The position numbers and the translations under genes are program-made. From the NCBI GenBank assembly GCA_965223125.1, contig OZ244984.1, positions 2,418,001 to 2,482,000 of the forward strand: a DNA stretch of 64,000 nucleotides, written 5' to 3'. Positions 18,411 through 27,644 of the stretch are shown here, piece by piece. Each line of letters opens with the position of its first letter. Positions within the stretch are counted from its first letter, which is position 1. The notes below the pieces were generated by a model, which did no database searches, was not told the DNA's origin, and was given only the letters and a program-made list of their open reading frames with translations. Source of the DNA: Pacificispira sp965223125. GTDB taxonomy: Bacteria > Pseudomonadota > Alphaproteobacteria > UBA8366 > Aestuariispiraceae.

Positions 18411-19064
18411 TTAAAGGATCGTCTGGCCGGTCGCCGCCCAATCTTTCATGAACCCGTCCAAACCCTTGTCGGTGAGAGGATGGGCGAATAACTGGCGCAG
18501 GACCTTCGGCGGCAGGGTCGCAACCCCGGCCCCCAGCTTGGCCGCCTGCACAACATGCACCGGATGACGGATCGACGCGACCAGCACTTCGGTGGCGAAA
18601 TCGTAGTTCTGGTATATCGTGACGACATCGGCGATCAGGTCCATGCCGTCCTGGCCAATATCGTCAAGCCGTCCGACAAAGGGCGAAATGAAAGTCGCTC
18701 CAGCCTTGGCTGCCAGCAGCGCCTGGGCGGCGGAGAAACACAGGGTGACATTGACCATGATGCCATCATCGCTGAGGGCCTTGCAGGTTTTCAGGCCCGC
18801 CTCGGTCAGCGGCACCTTAACCGCGATGTTGTCGGCGATCTTGGCGAGTTTGCGTCCTTCCTTCAGCATCGTCTCGAAATCCAGCGCGACGCATTCGGCG
18901 GAAACCGGACCATCGACCACTTCACAGATTTCCGCTACGACCTCCAGGAAGTTGCGCCCGCTTTTCGCGATCAGGGACGGATTGGTCGTCACCCCGTCCA
19001 CCAAGCCGGTTGAGGCCAGGTCGCGAATCTCTTCAATATCTGCCGTGTCGATGAAAAACTTCAT
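18411..19064 (-). CDS. fsa: Fructose-6-phosphate aldolase / small transaldolase
   Basis: A 217-residue class I aldolase of the MipB/TalC type, catalysing transaldolase or fructose-6-phosphate aldolase chemistry. The N-terminus MKFFIDTADIEEIRDLA and the TTNPSLIAKSG loop are typical, and the Schiff-base lysine lies in NIAVKVPLTEAG. SPFVGRLDDIG is the phosphate-side motif. Sequence alone does not separate transaldolase from Fsa activity. It is upstream of DUF484 and divergent from priA across a 171-bp gap (19065-19235). Confidence 0.92.
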   Translation of the reverse strand: MKFFIDTADIEEIRDLASTGLVDGVTTNPSLIAKSGRNFLEVVAEICEVVDGPVSAECVALDFETMLKEGRKLAKIADNIAVKVPLTEAGLKTCKALSDDGIMVNVTLCFSAAQALLAAKAGATFISPFVGRLDDIGQDGMDLIADVVTIYQNYDFATEVLVASIRHPVHVVQAAKLGAGVATLPPKVLRQLFAHPLTDKGLDGFMKDWAATGQTIL

Positions 19065-19235
19065 GCCTGCCTCGCTTCACACTGCCTGCCCGTCGCGCCG
19101 TCCGATGCGTCGAGGGCGGGACCGTTCATCCATGAGGTCCATGGTCCCGACTGGGATCATGCCCCGATTCGCGGAAGTAAACCGCATTTCAGGGCGCGTC
19201 GGCCTGAGGGAATCCCACTTTGGGAAAGGCCTGTC

Positions 19236-21452
19236 ATGACCGGACCCGCGCCGCCTGAAACCCAGTCTTTGTTCCCTCCGGCCCGCCGGGTCAAGGTTCT
19301 ATTGCCGCTGCCGCTTGCCGGAGGCTATGACTATGGCGTTCCCGAAGGGGTGCAGGCCGAACCGGGTGACTTCGTGGAGGTTCCTCTGGGCGGGCGGCGG
19401 GTAATCGGGGTTGTCTGGGACGATCCGCCAGACCCGAAGAGCGTCCCTGATTCCAGACTTCGCGCGATAGAGGCGGTTCTGCCGGTACCGCCGCTGCCCG
19501 CCCCCTCCCGCCGCTTCATCGACCGCATCGCCACCTATACACTGGCCCCGCCGGGCAGTGTGCTGCGCATGGCGATGAGTTCGCCGAAATCACTGGAACC
19601 GCCCCCGGCGCATATAGTCTATGTTGCCGCCGATCCGGTACCGGAGAATCTGCGGCTGACCTCTGCCCGCAGGCGTGTGATGCAGGTGGCAACGGATGGC
19701 CCCCCGCTTTCCGCCAGTGATCTGGCCCGTGAGGCTGGTGTGACACCCGGTGTGATCCGGGGGCTGGCCGATGCCGGTGGTCTGATGCCGCTGCGCCTGC
19801 CCGACGGCATGCAGTTCGAAAATCCGAACCTGGATCACCCAGGCCCTATCCTGTCACCGGACCAGACCAGGGCCGCGGAAACGCTCTGTGCCGCCGTAAA
19901 GGACGCGGTCTTCTCCGTTACTCTGCTGGACGGGATAACCGGTTCCGGCAAGACGGAAGTCTATTTCGAGGCCGTCGCCACCGCCCTTGCTGAAGGAGGA
20001 ACGGTATTGGTGCTGCTGCCGGAAATCGCGCTGTCGGCACAATGGCTGGAACGGTTCCAGACGCGATTTGGCGTCAGTCCGGCGGAATGGCATTCGGATC
20101 TGCCACCGGGGACGCGCCGCCGCACATGGCGCGCGGTGGCGGAAGACCGGGTGCGGGTCATGGTCGGCGCACGCTCCGCCCTTCACCTCCCGTTCCGCGA
20201 TCTTCGCCTGATCGTGGTGGATGAGGAGCATGACGGTTCCTACAAGCAGGAAGAGGGGGTGATCTATCATGCCCGCGACATGGCTGTCCTGCGGGCGCAG
20301 ATTTTCGACTGCCCCATCATCCTCGCCTCTGCTACGCCCAGCCTGGAGTCGCTGGCCAATGTCGAGGCCGGGCGCTATCACAGCCTGCGCCTGACCGAGC
20401 GTCATGGCACCGCGAGCCTGCCGGATATCGAGATCGTCGATCTGCGCAAGACTCCACCGCCTCGGCAGTGCTGGATTTCACCGCCGCTCAGGGATGCACT
20501 GGCGGAAACACTGGCGCGCGGGGAACAGGCCTTGCTGTTCCTCAACCGGCGTGGCTATGCACCACTGACCCTGTGCCGGACCTGCGGCCATCGCATCGAA
20601 TGCCCAATGTGCGATGCCTGGCTGGTCGAGCACCGGTTCGGACGGCGGCTGGAATGCCATCATTGCGGTTTCATGATGAAGACACCGGAAATCTGCCCAT
20701 CCTGCGAGGATACCGGCAGTCTGGTTGCCTGCGGACCCGGCGTCGAGCGGCTGTTTGAGGAGGCGAGCACGCTGCTGCCCGAAGCGCGGATCGAGATCGT
20801 CACCTCCGACACGCTGCAGGGGCCACTCGCCGCCGCTGCCTTCGTTGATCGCATGGCCAGCGGTGAGGTCAATCTGGTGATCGGAACTCAGATCGTCGCC
20901 AAGGGATATCACTTCCCGCTCCTCACCCTGGTCGGTGTGGTGGACGCGGATCTGGGGCTTGCGGGCGGTGACCTGCGCGCGGCGGAGCGCACGTTCCAGA
21001 TGCTGAATCAGGTCGCCGGGCGGGCAGGGCGCGCCGGACATGCGGGCAGGGTCATGCTGCAGACCGCCAATCCGGCTGCTGCGGTCTTGCAGGCGATAGC
21101 ACAGGGGGACCGTGACGGGTTTTATGCCGCCGAGGCGGAGATGCGCCGCCAGCAGACCTGGCCGCCCTATGGCCGACTGGCCGCATTGATCGTGTCCGGG
21201 GAGGATGAAGCGCTGGTCGAAAAAGTCGCGAATGATCTGGCCCGAACAGCACCCAGGGCGGAAGGATTGCGTGTTCTGGGTCCCGCCGCCCCGCCGCTGG
21301 CCCTGTTGCGCGGGCGCTATCGCCGCCGGTTGCTGCTGAAAACCGACCGGTCGATCAGCATCCAGAAGGCGCTGACCGACTGGCTGTCGCAGCAGAAACC
21401 ACCCTCGGCAATCCGTATCCAGGTGGATATTGATCCCTACAGTTTCATGTGA
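19236..21452 (+). CDS. priA: Primosomal protein N' (PriA helicase)
   Basis: A 3'-to-5' superfamily 2 helicase that restarts collapsed replication forks. The N-terminal DNA-binding domain begins VKVLLPLPLAGGYDYGVP. Walker A is GITGSGKTEVY (about residue 235) and the DEAD-box variant is DEEH (about 329). Eight zinc-binding cysteines lie between residues about 447 and 500 (CRTCGHRIECPMCD, CHHCGF, CPSCED), and the helicase motifs GTQIVAKGYHFP and AGRAGRAG follow. The 738-residue length is normal. It is divergently transcribed from fsa. Confidence 0.96.
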   Translation: MTGPAPPETQSLFPPARRVKVLLPLPLAGGYDYGVPEGVQAEPGDFVEVPLGGRRVIGVVWDDPPDPKSVPDSRLRAIEAVLPVPPLPAPSRRFIDRIATYTLAPPGSVLRMAMSSPKSLEPPPAHIVYVAADPVPENLRLTSARRRVMQVATDGPPLSASDLAREAGVTPGVIRGLADAGGLMPLRLPDGMQFENPNLDHPGPILSPDQTRAAETLCAAVKDAVFSVTLLDGITGSGKTEVYFEAVATALAEGGTVLVLLPEIALSAQWLERFQTRFGVSPAEWHSDLPPGTRRRTWRAVAEDRVRVMVGARSALHLPFRDLRLIVVDEEHDGSYKQEEGVIYHARDMAVLRAQIFDCPIILASATPSLESLANVEAGRYHSLRLTERHGTASLPDIEIVDLRKTPPPRQCWISPPLRDALAETLARGEQALLFLNRRGYAPLTLCRTCGHRIECPMCDAWLVEHRFGRRLECHHCGFMMKTPEICPSCEDTGSLVACGPGVERLFEEASTLLPEARIEIVTSDTLQGPLAAAAFVDRMASGEVNLVIGTQIVAKGYHFPLLTLVGVVDADLGLAGGDLRAAERTFQMLNQVAGRAGRAGHAGRVMLQTANPAAAVLQAIAQGDRDGFYAAEAEMRRQQTWPPYGRLAALIVSGEDEALVEKVANDLARTAPRAEGLRVLGPAAPPLALLRGRYRRRLLLKTDRSISIQKALTDWLSQQKPPSAIRIQVDIDPYSFM

Positions 21453-21539
21453 CGTGACGGGTGCTTGCGATTGCGCGGACGGTCCTGCGGGAGTAGTTAG
21501 GAAGTACAAGCCCTTTTGGGGGAAGGACCTGCCCGTACC

Positions 21540-22094
21540 ATGCTGTTTAGCCTACCCAATCTATTGACCCTGTTCCGCATCGTAGCCATCGCGCCGATCT
21601 GCTGGTTCATTTATCTGGACGCCTATTGGGCGAACTGGTCGGCCTTCGCCCTGTTCGCGGCGGCCGGGATCACGGATTTCTTCGATGGCTATCTGGCCCG
21701 CGCCACGGGGCAGGTCTCAAAGCTCGGACGGTTTCTCGACCCGATTGCGGACAAACTCCTGATTGCCTCCGTCATTCTGATGCTGGTCGCGTCAGGAGGA
21801 CTCGCCGATCTGGCGGCCTTTGCCGGGTTGATCATCCTGATTCGGGAAATCACGGTCTCGGGCCTGCGCGAATTCCTGGCGGAGCTTCGTGTCGGTATGC
21901 CGGTTTCCAGCCTCGCCAAATGGAAGACGACGATCCAGATCCTGGCGCTTGGCTTCCTGATCGTCGGCGATGCCTCCCCGGAACTGATCCCCAGTATCCT
22001 GATCGGCGAGGTGCTGATCTGGATCGCCGCCCTGCTGACCGTCATTACCGGCTTCGATTATCTGCGGGCCGGACTTAAACACATGACGGACTGA
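21540..22094 (+). CDS. pgsA: CDP-diacylglycerol--glycerol-3-phosphate 3-phosphatidyltransferase
   Basis: An inner-membrane enzyme making phosphatidylglycerol phosphate. The CDP-alcohol phosphotransferase signature is intact, split here as TDFFDGYLARAT and GRFLDPIADK. About five hydrophobic segments and the N-terminus SLPNLLTLFRI agree with PgsA. ATG 21540 gives 184 residues; a TTG 24 bases upstream is in frame but unlikely. It lies 19 bases before mobB, so the Moco genes may be cotranscribed with it. Confidence 0.94.
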   Translation: MLFSLPNLLTLFRIVAIAPICWFIYLDAYWANWSAFALFAAAGITDFFDGYLARATGQVSKLGRFLDPIADKLLIASVILMLVASGGLADLAAFAGLIILIREITVSGLREFLAELRVGMPVSSLAKWKTTIQILALGFLIVGDASPELIPSILIGEVLIWIAALLTVITGFDYLRAGLKHMTD

Positions 22095-22113
22095 GAAAGG
22101 GAGAAAGGGTCGG

Positions 22114-22608
22114 ATGCGTCTTCTGGGCATTGCGGGCTACAGCGGTTCCGGCAAGACGGTATTGGTGACCAGACTGATCCCGATTCTGATCGGACGGGGT
22201 CTGCGCGTTTCCACAATCAAACACGCCCATCACGCTTTCGACGTCGATACGCCGGGCAAGGATTCCTACGAGCATCGCCATGCGGGTGCGACGGAGGTGT
22301 TGATCTCCTCCAGCCAGCGCTGGGCATTGATGCACGAACTGCGCGACGCACCGGAACCGGGGCTGGACGAACTGATCGCGCATCTGTCGCCGGTCGATCT
22401 GGTCCTGATTGAAGGCTGGAAATTCGGAACCCATCCGAAGCTGGAGGTCCATCGCCGGGAAACTGGAAAACCGCTGCTGACCACCAGCGATCCTAAAGTG
22501 ATCGCGGTTGCGACGGATGCAGCGGAAGTCCCGGATATCACGGTGCCGTTGCTGCCGCTCAATGATATCGACGCGATTGCCGACTTCATTCAGCAAACCG
22601 AATTCTAG
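22114..22608 (+). CDS. mobB: Molybdopterin-guanine dinucleotide biosynthesis adaptor
   Basis: A GTP-binding accessory protein for the bis-MGD form of molybdenum cofactor. The P-loop GYSGSGKTVLVTRL is near the N-terminus, followed by the MobB-typical STIKHAHHAFDVDTPGKDS and LVLIEGWKFG. The chain has 164 residues. It begins the Moco cluster: mobB, (adenylate cyclase), moeA, moaD, moaE. The MobA partner is not in the window. Confidence 0.94.
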   Translation: MRLLGIAGYSGSGKTVLVTRLIPILIGRGLRVSTIKHAHHAFDVDTPGKDSYEHRHAGATEVLISSSQRWALMHELRDAPEPGLDELIAHLSPVDLVLIEGWKFGTHPKLEVHRRETGKPLLTTSDPKVIAVATDAAEVPDITVPLLPLNDIDAIADFIQQTEF

Positions 22609-22688
22609 GGGCCAATTTCTAGGGGCTGGAGATTGCCCCAAAAACAGGCCAGACTGCGCGTGTAACCGTCCCGGAAGGATCAGAGCCT

Positions 22689-24410
22689 GTGAAGTCGTTT
22701 TCGATTGGGGCCAAAATCTATTCCATCGCCATCGCGCTGATCGTCCTGATGATCGCGGTGTCGGTTGCGTCGATCTACATGGTCAATCAGGTACGCGACG
22801 AGTTGGAACTTCAATCCACTGTCTTCCTGCCTCTCAACAACCGCATCGCCTCGATCGAAACCACGGTGCTGGAAGGCGAAGTCTTGATCGAACGGCTGCG
22901 CCATGCCCTGGAGGAAGGCCGAACCGACAGTCCTGCGGCCCAGGTGCATGACGAAGTGCGCCGCGTCGGACAGGGTGTCGATGCGGAATTCCAACGAGCC
23001 TATGGAATTCTGAACGCGATCAACATGGATGAGTTGGGGAAGGATTCCGCCGTCGCCGCGACCCGGGTGGAAGCATCGCTGCGCGGTGTCGAATCCGAGT
23101 ATCGGACGTACCAGTCCGGCTTGGAAAAGTTTCTTCAGGCTCACACGGACGGTCAGATGGCAGAGACGCGCCTGTTGGAGGAATTGCTGACAGAAGAAGA
23201 AGAGGACATCTATCATCATCTTGAAATTCTGCGCGCTGAGATGCAGCAGCATGTCAATCGGGCCGTCACCAACATCATAGAACTGGAGAATGTACTGAAC
23301 TGGCTGATCCTGGTCCTGACCGGCACCGCAGCCGGACTGGGGCTTTTGTTCTCCGCGATTGTCACACGCTGGATCGTGATGCCGATGCGAAGCCTTGTGG
23401 CCGGGTTGAAGCGGGTTGGCGAAGGCGATCTGGAAACCACACTGGCGATCACCTCCCAGGACGAAACCGGGACCATGGCACTGGGTTTCAACGAGATGAT
23501 CGCAGGTCTGCGTGCGAAGGAGCGGATTACCGAGACATTCGGGAAATACGTTGATTCCCGCGTCGTTGATTCCCTGATCGGCAATCCGGCCATGACCAAG
23601 CCCGGCGGCGACCGGCGCTATATGACGGTGCTGTTTGCCGATATGCGCGGCTTCACCAGCCTGTCGGAGCGGCTGTCACCCGATGCATTGGTAAATCTGC
23701 TGAATGCCTATCTGACCGACATGTCGGAACCGATTCAGAAATCAGATGGAGTGATCGATAAATTCATCGGTGACGCGATCATGGCCTATTGGGGTCCCCC
23801 GTTCGTTGATCCGTTGCATCAGGCCCAGAACGCCTGTATAGCGGCCCTGACGCAATTGCTGCTGATCGAGGATTTCCGCAAGAAGATTCCTGATATCCTG
23901 GGTGTCAAGATGGAGGCCGACCTGATCGACATCCATTCCGGGATCGCCAGCGGCCCGGCACTGGTCGGTACCGTCGGATCGGCGCATCACCGCAACTATA
24001 CGATCATGGGCGACACGGTGAACCTCGCCGCCCGCATCGAAGGCGCCTGCAAGACCTATGGCGTGCGTCTGCTGGTGGACGAGGCGACACGCAAGGATAC
24101 CGACGGCATCCTGTTCCGTGAAATCGACGCCATGCGGGTCAAGGGCCGCACCGAGCCGGTCAGCGTCTATGAGGCTATGGCTTTTGAGCCAGCCCCGGAA
24201 ATTGCGAAAAAGCTGGCGCGCGGCTTTGAGCACGGACTCAGTGCCTATCGCAGGCTGGACCTTGACGAGGCCCGCCGTGCCTTTGAGGCCTGTTTAACTC
24301 TCGTTCCCGGAGACGGCCCGTCCGAAACCTTCCTGGCACGCCTTGACCAACTGGTACTATCTCCTCCGCCTGCTGATTGGGATGGGGTTTTCGAGATGCA
24401 CAGTAAATAA
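22689..24410 (+). CDS. Membrane-bound class III adenylate cyclase with HAMP domain
   Basis: A 573-residue receptor-type cyclase starting at GTG, with GGAAGGA about 10 bases upstream. TM1 (residues about 8-32), a helical periplasmic sensor (about 33-200), TM2 (about 203-226), HAMP, and the cyclase domain (about 300-500) follow in order. Metal-binding Asp residues occur in LFADMRGFTSL and KFIGDAIMAYWG. The purine-selecting Lys (DKFIGD) and Asp (MGDTVNLAAR) and the transition-state Asn/Arg of NLAARIEG match an active adenylate cyclase. A TPR-like tail (residues about 500-573) ends the protein. It lies between mobB and moeA on the same strand. Confidence 0.92.
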   Translation: MKSFSIGAKIYSIAIALIVLMIAVSVASIYMVNQVRDELELQSTVFLPLNNRIASIETTVLEGEVLIERLRHALEEGRTDSPAAQVHDEVRRVGQGVDAEFQRAYGILNAINMDELGKDSAVAATRVEASLRGVESEYRTYQSGLEKFLQAHTDGQMAETRLLEELLTEEEEDIYHHLEILRAEMQQHVNRAVTNIIELENVLNWLILVLTGTAAGLGLLFSAIVTRWIVMPMRSLVAGLKRVGEGDLETTLAITSQDETGTMALGFNEMIAGLRAKERITETFGKYVDSRVVDSLIGNPAMTKPGGDRRYMTVLFADMRGFTSLSERLSPDALVNLLNAYLTDMSEPIQKSDGVIDKFIGDAIMAYWGPPFVDPLHQAQNACIAALTQLLLIEDFRKKIPDILGVKMEADLIDIHSGIASGPALVGTVGSAHHRNYTIMGDTVNLAARIEGACKTYGVRLLVDEATRKDTDGILFREIDAMRVKGRTEPVSVYEAMAFEPAPEIAKKLARGFEHGLSAYRRLDLDEARRAFEACLTLVPGDGPSETFLARLDQLVLSPPPADWDGVFEMHSK

Positions 24411-24448
24411 TGCCGAAGCAAGTAGTGTTTAGGGGGAAATAGCCTGGC

Positions 24449-25747
24449 ATGGCCCAGTTGACGGATGACTGTTTTGCCTTTGATGGCCCGCTGATTACAG
24501 CTGCCGATGCCATTGCGCGGATCAAGGAACGGTTGGTGACAGTCGCCGGGATCGAATCCTGTCCTGTTAAAAGATCGCTGGGTCGTATTCTTGCGGTTGA
24601 TATCGTGGCCGGGCAAGCTATCCCGCCCTATGACAATTCCGCTGTCGATGGCATCGTGGTCTATCATGACGACCTTAATCCGACGGGTGAAACGATTCTG
24701 CCGATTGTGGGCCGCATCGCCGCCGGACGCCCGCTGCCCCGTCCTCTGAATCGGGGTGAGGCCGCGCAGATTTTCACCGGTGCGCCGATCCCTGAGGGTC
24801 CAAAAGACCTGCCGGGACCGGATACGGTGATGATGATCGAGGACTGCACCCTGACACCGGACGGCAGGCAGGTGACCCTGAAGCCCGGCATCAAACGCGG
24901 GGGCAATTTTCGCCCGGCAGGAGATGATGTTTCGGCTGGCAGTACCGTGCTGCGTGCCGGGACCCGGCTGCGCCCGCCGGAAATCGGCATGCTGGCGGCC
25001 TGCGGTCTGACCACGGTATCAGTCCATGCGCCCTTGTCGGTCGCCCTGTTATCCACTGGCGACGAGGTGACGGAGCCGGGCCTGCCGCTTCCTCCCGGTG
25101 CACTCTATGACAGCAACCGGTTCACCATCGGCGCGGCGCTTACGGCGCTGGGCTGCGCGGTCGAGGATCTGGGCATCCTGCCGGATGATCCGGTCGAGAT
25201 TCGCACGACCCTGGCGGAGGCGGCAGGTCGCCATGCCGCGATCCTGTCCACCGGCGGCATGTCGATGGGGGAGGAAGACCATGTCCGTGCCGCCGTGGAG
25301 GCGCTTGGTAGCCTCAATTTCTGGCGGGTTGCGATCAAGCCAGGCCGTCCGGTCGGTATGGGCCTGCTGTCTGGACGCGACGGCGGGCGCTGTGTAGTGA
25401 TTGGCCTGCCCGGCAATCCGGTGGCCGCACTGACCACCTTCATCGTCATGGCACGGCCGATCCTGTTGACTCTGGCAGGCGCAACGGCAACCGAAATTCC
25501 CCGATTTCGTGTCATCGCTGATTTCGACTACAAGAAAAAGACCGGGCGGCGCGAATTCGTGCGGGTATGCCTGTCCGGCACCGATCCTAAATCGGGACTG
25601 CCCCTGGCCCGGAAACACGGGCGCAGCGGTGCCGGTGTCCTCTCCTCACTGGTCGGTGCCGATGGATTTGTGGAATTGCCGGAAGACGATACCCATCTGA
25701 ACCCTGGGACGATGGTGAACTTCCTGCCCTTTGCGGAGGTGTTTTGA
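24449..25747 (+). CDS. moeA: Molybdopterin molybdotransferase
   Basis: Inserts molybdate into adenylylated molybdopterin. The chain has 432 residues with the four-domain MoeA layout. PPYDNSAVDGIVV is the variant of the usual PxxxxSxxDGYA motif. STGDEV, STGGMSMGEEDHV and LPGNPVAALTTF mark the MoeA/MogA-like domain, and GRREFVRVCL the C-terminal domain. moaD begins on the last base of its stop codon. Confidence 0.95.
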   Translation: MAQLTDDCFAFDGPLITAADAIARIKERLVTVAGIESCPVKRSLGRILAVDIVAGQAIPPYDNSAVDGIVVYHDDLNPTGETILPIVGRIAAGRPLPRPLNRGEAAQIFTGAPIPEGPKDLPGPDTVMMIEDCTLTPDGRQVTLKPGIKRGGNFRPAGDDVSAGSTVLRAGTRLRPPEIGMLAACGLTTVSVHAPLSVALLSTGDEVTEPGLPLPPGALYDSNRFTIGAALTALGCAVEDLGILPDDPVEIRTTLAEAAGRHAAILSTGGMSMGEEDHVRAAVEALGSLNFWRVAIKPGRPVGMGLLSGRDGGRCVVIGLPGNPVAALTTFIVMARPILLTLAGATATEIPRFRVIADFDYKKKTGRREFVRVCLSGTDPKSGLPLARKHGRSGAGVLSSLVGADGFVELPEDDTHLNPGTMVNFLPFAEVF

Positions 25748-25998
25748 TGAAAGTGCTCTATTTCGCCTGGCTGCGCCAACGAATCGGAACCGGGGAGGAA
25801 AGGGTCGATCCCCCGGCAGAGGTCGCGACCGCCGGTCAGTTGATTGACTGGCTGAAGACGCGCGGCCCCGGTTACGAAACCGCCTTCAAGGATGCCAATG
25901 CCGTGAAAATTGCGGTCAATCAGACTTTTGGCTCCCGAGAGACGCCGGTTGCCGCCAATGATGAGGTCGCCTTCTTCCCCCCCGTGACGGGCGGCTGA
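25747..25998 (+). CDS. moaD: Molybdopterin synthase sulfur carrier subunit
   Basis: A ubiquitin-fold sulfur carrier of 83 residues. The C-terminal diglycine that is thiocarboxylated is present (PPVTGG), as is the upstream ANDEVAFFPP. ATG 25747 overlaps the moeA stop by one base (TGATG). MoaE is encoded 3 bases later, so the two synthase subunits are made together. Confidence 0.95.
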   Translation: MKVLYFAWLRQRIGTGEERVDPPAEVATAGQLIDWLKTRGPGYETAFKDANAVKIAVNQTFGSRETPVAANDEVAFFPPVTGG

Positions 25999-26001
25999 TC
26001 C

Positions 26002-26454
26002 ATGGCGGTGAAGGTCCAACAGGAAGATTTCGATATCGGTACAGAACTGGATGCGCTGACGGCGGGCAGGACATCAATTGGCGGCTTGTGCAGTTTTGTC
26101 GGACTGGTGCGTGACATGAATGACGGAACCGGGATCGGCGGCATGACGCTGGAACACTATCCCGGTATGACCGAGAAGATGCTGGAAGAAATCGAGGCGG
26201 AGGCGAACCGCCGCTGGCCGCTGGAGGCAAGCCTGATCATCCACCGCTATGGACCGCTGGAGCCGGGCGACCGGATCGTGCTGGTCGCCACGGCCAGCCC
26301 GCATCGGCTTGCTGCGTTCGAGGCCTGCCATTTCCTGATCGACTGGTTGAAGACCAAGGCTCCGTTCTGGAAGGCCGAGCGATTGGCCGATGGTGAAACC
26401 CGCTGGGTCGATGCGCGGGACAGCGATGCGGATGCAACCGCAAAATGGCAGTGA
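26002..26454 (+). CDS. moaE: Molybdopterin synthase catalytic subunit
   Basis: The large subunit of molybdopterin synthase, converting cPMP with the MoaD thiocarboxylate. Family motifs are seen: LCSFVGLVRD, LEHYPGMTEK, IHRYGPLEPGDRIVLVATAS, and the active-site lysines in WLKTKAPFWKAE. The chain has 150 residues, the normal length. It follows moaD by 3 bases and its end overlaps the possible upstream start of the GNAT gene. Confidence 0.95.
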   Translation: MAVKVQQEDFDIGTELDALTAGRTSIGGLCSFVGLVRDMNDGTGIGGMTLEHYPGMTEKMLEEIEAEANRRWPLEASLIIHRYGPLEPGDRIVLVATASPHRLAAFEACHFLIDWLKTKAPFWKAERLADGETRWVDARDSDADATAKWQ

Positions 26455-26465
26455 AGGATGTTTCA

Positions 26466-26981
26466 ATGGGTACGATAGCACTCGGTTCCGAGCCGATGGA
26501 GGTTTTGCAGATGGAATCCGGGCCGCTGGAAATCGTCCGTGCAGGTGAGAACGACGCCGATCTGGTCGCGATCATGGTTAATCGCCTGCTGCACGAGATA
26601 GGGGCCTGGCACGGCGCGCCGGATGACGAGCGGATTCATGAAGTTTGTCGTGAGTTGCTGGAAGAGGACAACCGTTTCATCGCCCTACTCGCCTTCGACA
26701 TGGAACGTCGCCCGGTCGGGGTGATGACCCTGACCGAAGCTGTCGCGATCTATGCCGAAGGTCGGCTCGGCATCATCATGGAACTCTATGTTGTACCCGA
26801 CGCGCGTTCCGCCGGGATCGGCGACCGCCTGATTCAGGAGGCCCGATCCATCGGCAGGACACGCGGCTGGAAACTGCTGGAGGTCAACAGTCCGGATGGC
26901 AGACAATGGAGCCGGACCCAGGCGTTCTATGAACGCCAGGGCTTTCGCCATGTCGGCCCCTTCATGAAGCTGGAACTGTAA
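26466..26981 (+). CDS. GNAT-family N-acetyltransferase
   Basis: A 171-residue acetyltransferase of unknown substrate. The acetyl-CoA pyrophosphate loop appears as VVPDARSAGIGDRLIQEA and the C-terminal NSPDGRQWSRTQAFYERQGF is typical of GNAT folds. ATG 26466 is preferred because GAAGGA lies 7-8 bases upstream; ATG 26445 would overlap moaE by 10 bases. It is the last gene in the Moco run and converges on the gene at 26991. Confidence 0.85.
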   Translation: MGTIALGSEPMEVLQMESGPLEIVRAGENDADLVAIMVNRLLHEIGAWHGAPDDERIHEVCRELLEEDNRFIALLAFDMERRPVGVMTLTEAVAIYAEGRLGIIMELYVVPDARSAGIGDRLIQEARSIGRTRGWKLLEVNSPDGRQWSRTQAFYERQGFRHVGPFMKLEL

Positions 26982-26990
26982 GCGGGTTGC

Positions 26991-27497
26991 TTACAGATAA
27001 GCGAAGGCCTTGTCCTTGGCGATATCCTTGGCCAGTTTCTTGCCGACCTTGGAGAGCACCTTCGAGCCCAGTTTCGAGATTGCCAGCTGATCGGGAAAGG
27101 GGGGGCCCTTGCTGATCCGGTCAACCAACCCGTATTGCGACATCAGGATCAGTAGGCGTCGAATCGTTTCCCGCGACACACCGATATTGCCGAAAATCTC
27201 AAACAGCGCGGATTGGCTGAGATTTGGGAAAATCTTCAGATTCCCGGCAGTATCGACCTCATGTCGGGCAAGCAATGCCTGGAACTGCTTTTCATTGAGT
27301 CCGGACGTACTGAAATCCTCCAGAAAAAGAAGAATCGTATAGCTTTGGATACTGGAGAGCTGCACCGCATCCTGCCGTGCAAGCGGTGTTCCCATACCAT
27401 CCAAGAGTGTTTGTATTTCCGTTTCGAATATTCTGAGCGCCAGTGCCGGACAACGCAAATTCGGGTCGATGGGTACAGCAGTCTTATCCTTGGGCAT
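26991..27497 (-). CDS. Unrecognised protein with a winged-helix-like segment
   Basis: I do not recognise the family. ATG 27497 is chosen because AAGGA lies 7 bases upstream; the frame extends to 27614, which would overlap the start of gpmI on the other strand. The middle of the 168-residue protein (SQSALFEIFGNIGVSRETIR, then LLILMSQYGLVDRI) has the pattern of a winged helix-turn-helix with a wing, suggesting a DNA-binding regulator. The C-terminus is Lys-rich and helical. It is divergent from gpmI (147-bp gap), so it may regulate that promoter; this is only inference. Confidence 0.6.
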   Translation of the reverse strand: MPKDKTAVPIDPNLRCPALALRIFETEIQTLLDGMGTPLARQDAVQLSSIQSYTILLFLEDFSTSGLNEKQFQALLARHEVDTAGNLKIFPNLSQSALFEIFGNIGVSRETIRRLLILMSQYGLVDRISKGPPFPDQLAISKLGSKVLSKVGKKLAKDIAKDKAFAYL

Positions 27498-27644
27498 ACA
27501 TGAATCCTTTTCCATGAATCCAAACGCAGTTTCCGGAGCTTTCAACAACGCCCGGACTGCGGTAAAACCCTTCCCATCGACATGCACTATATCGTGAATC
27601 GTTTGATTGTGCATTACTTGGATACACCATACATCCTAGAGAAG

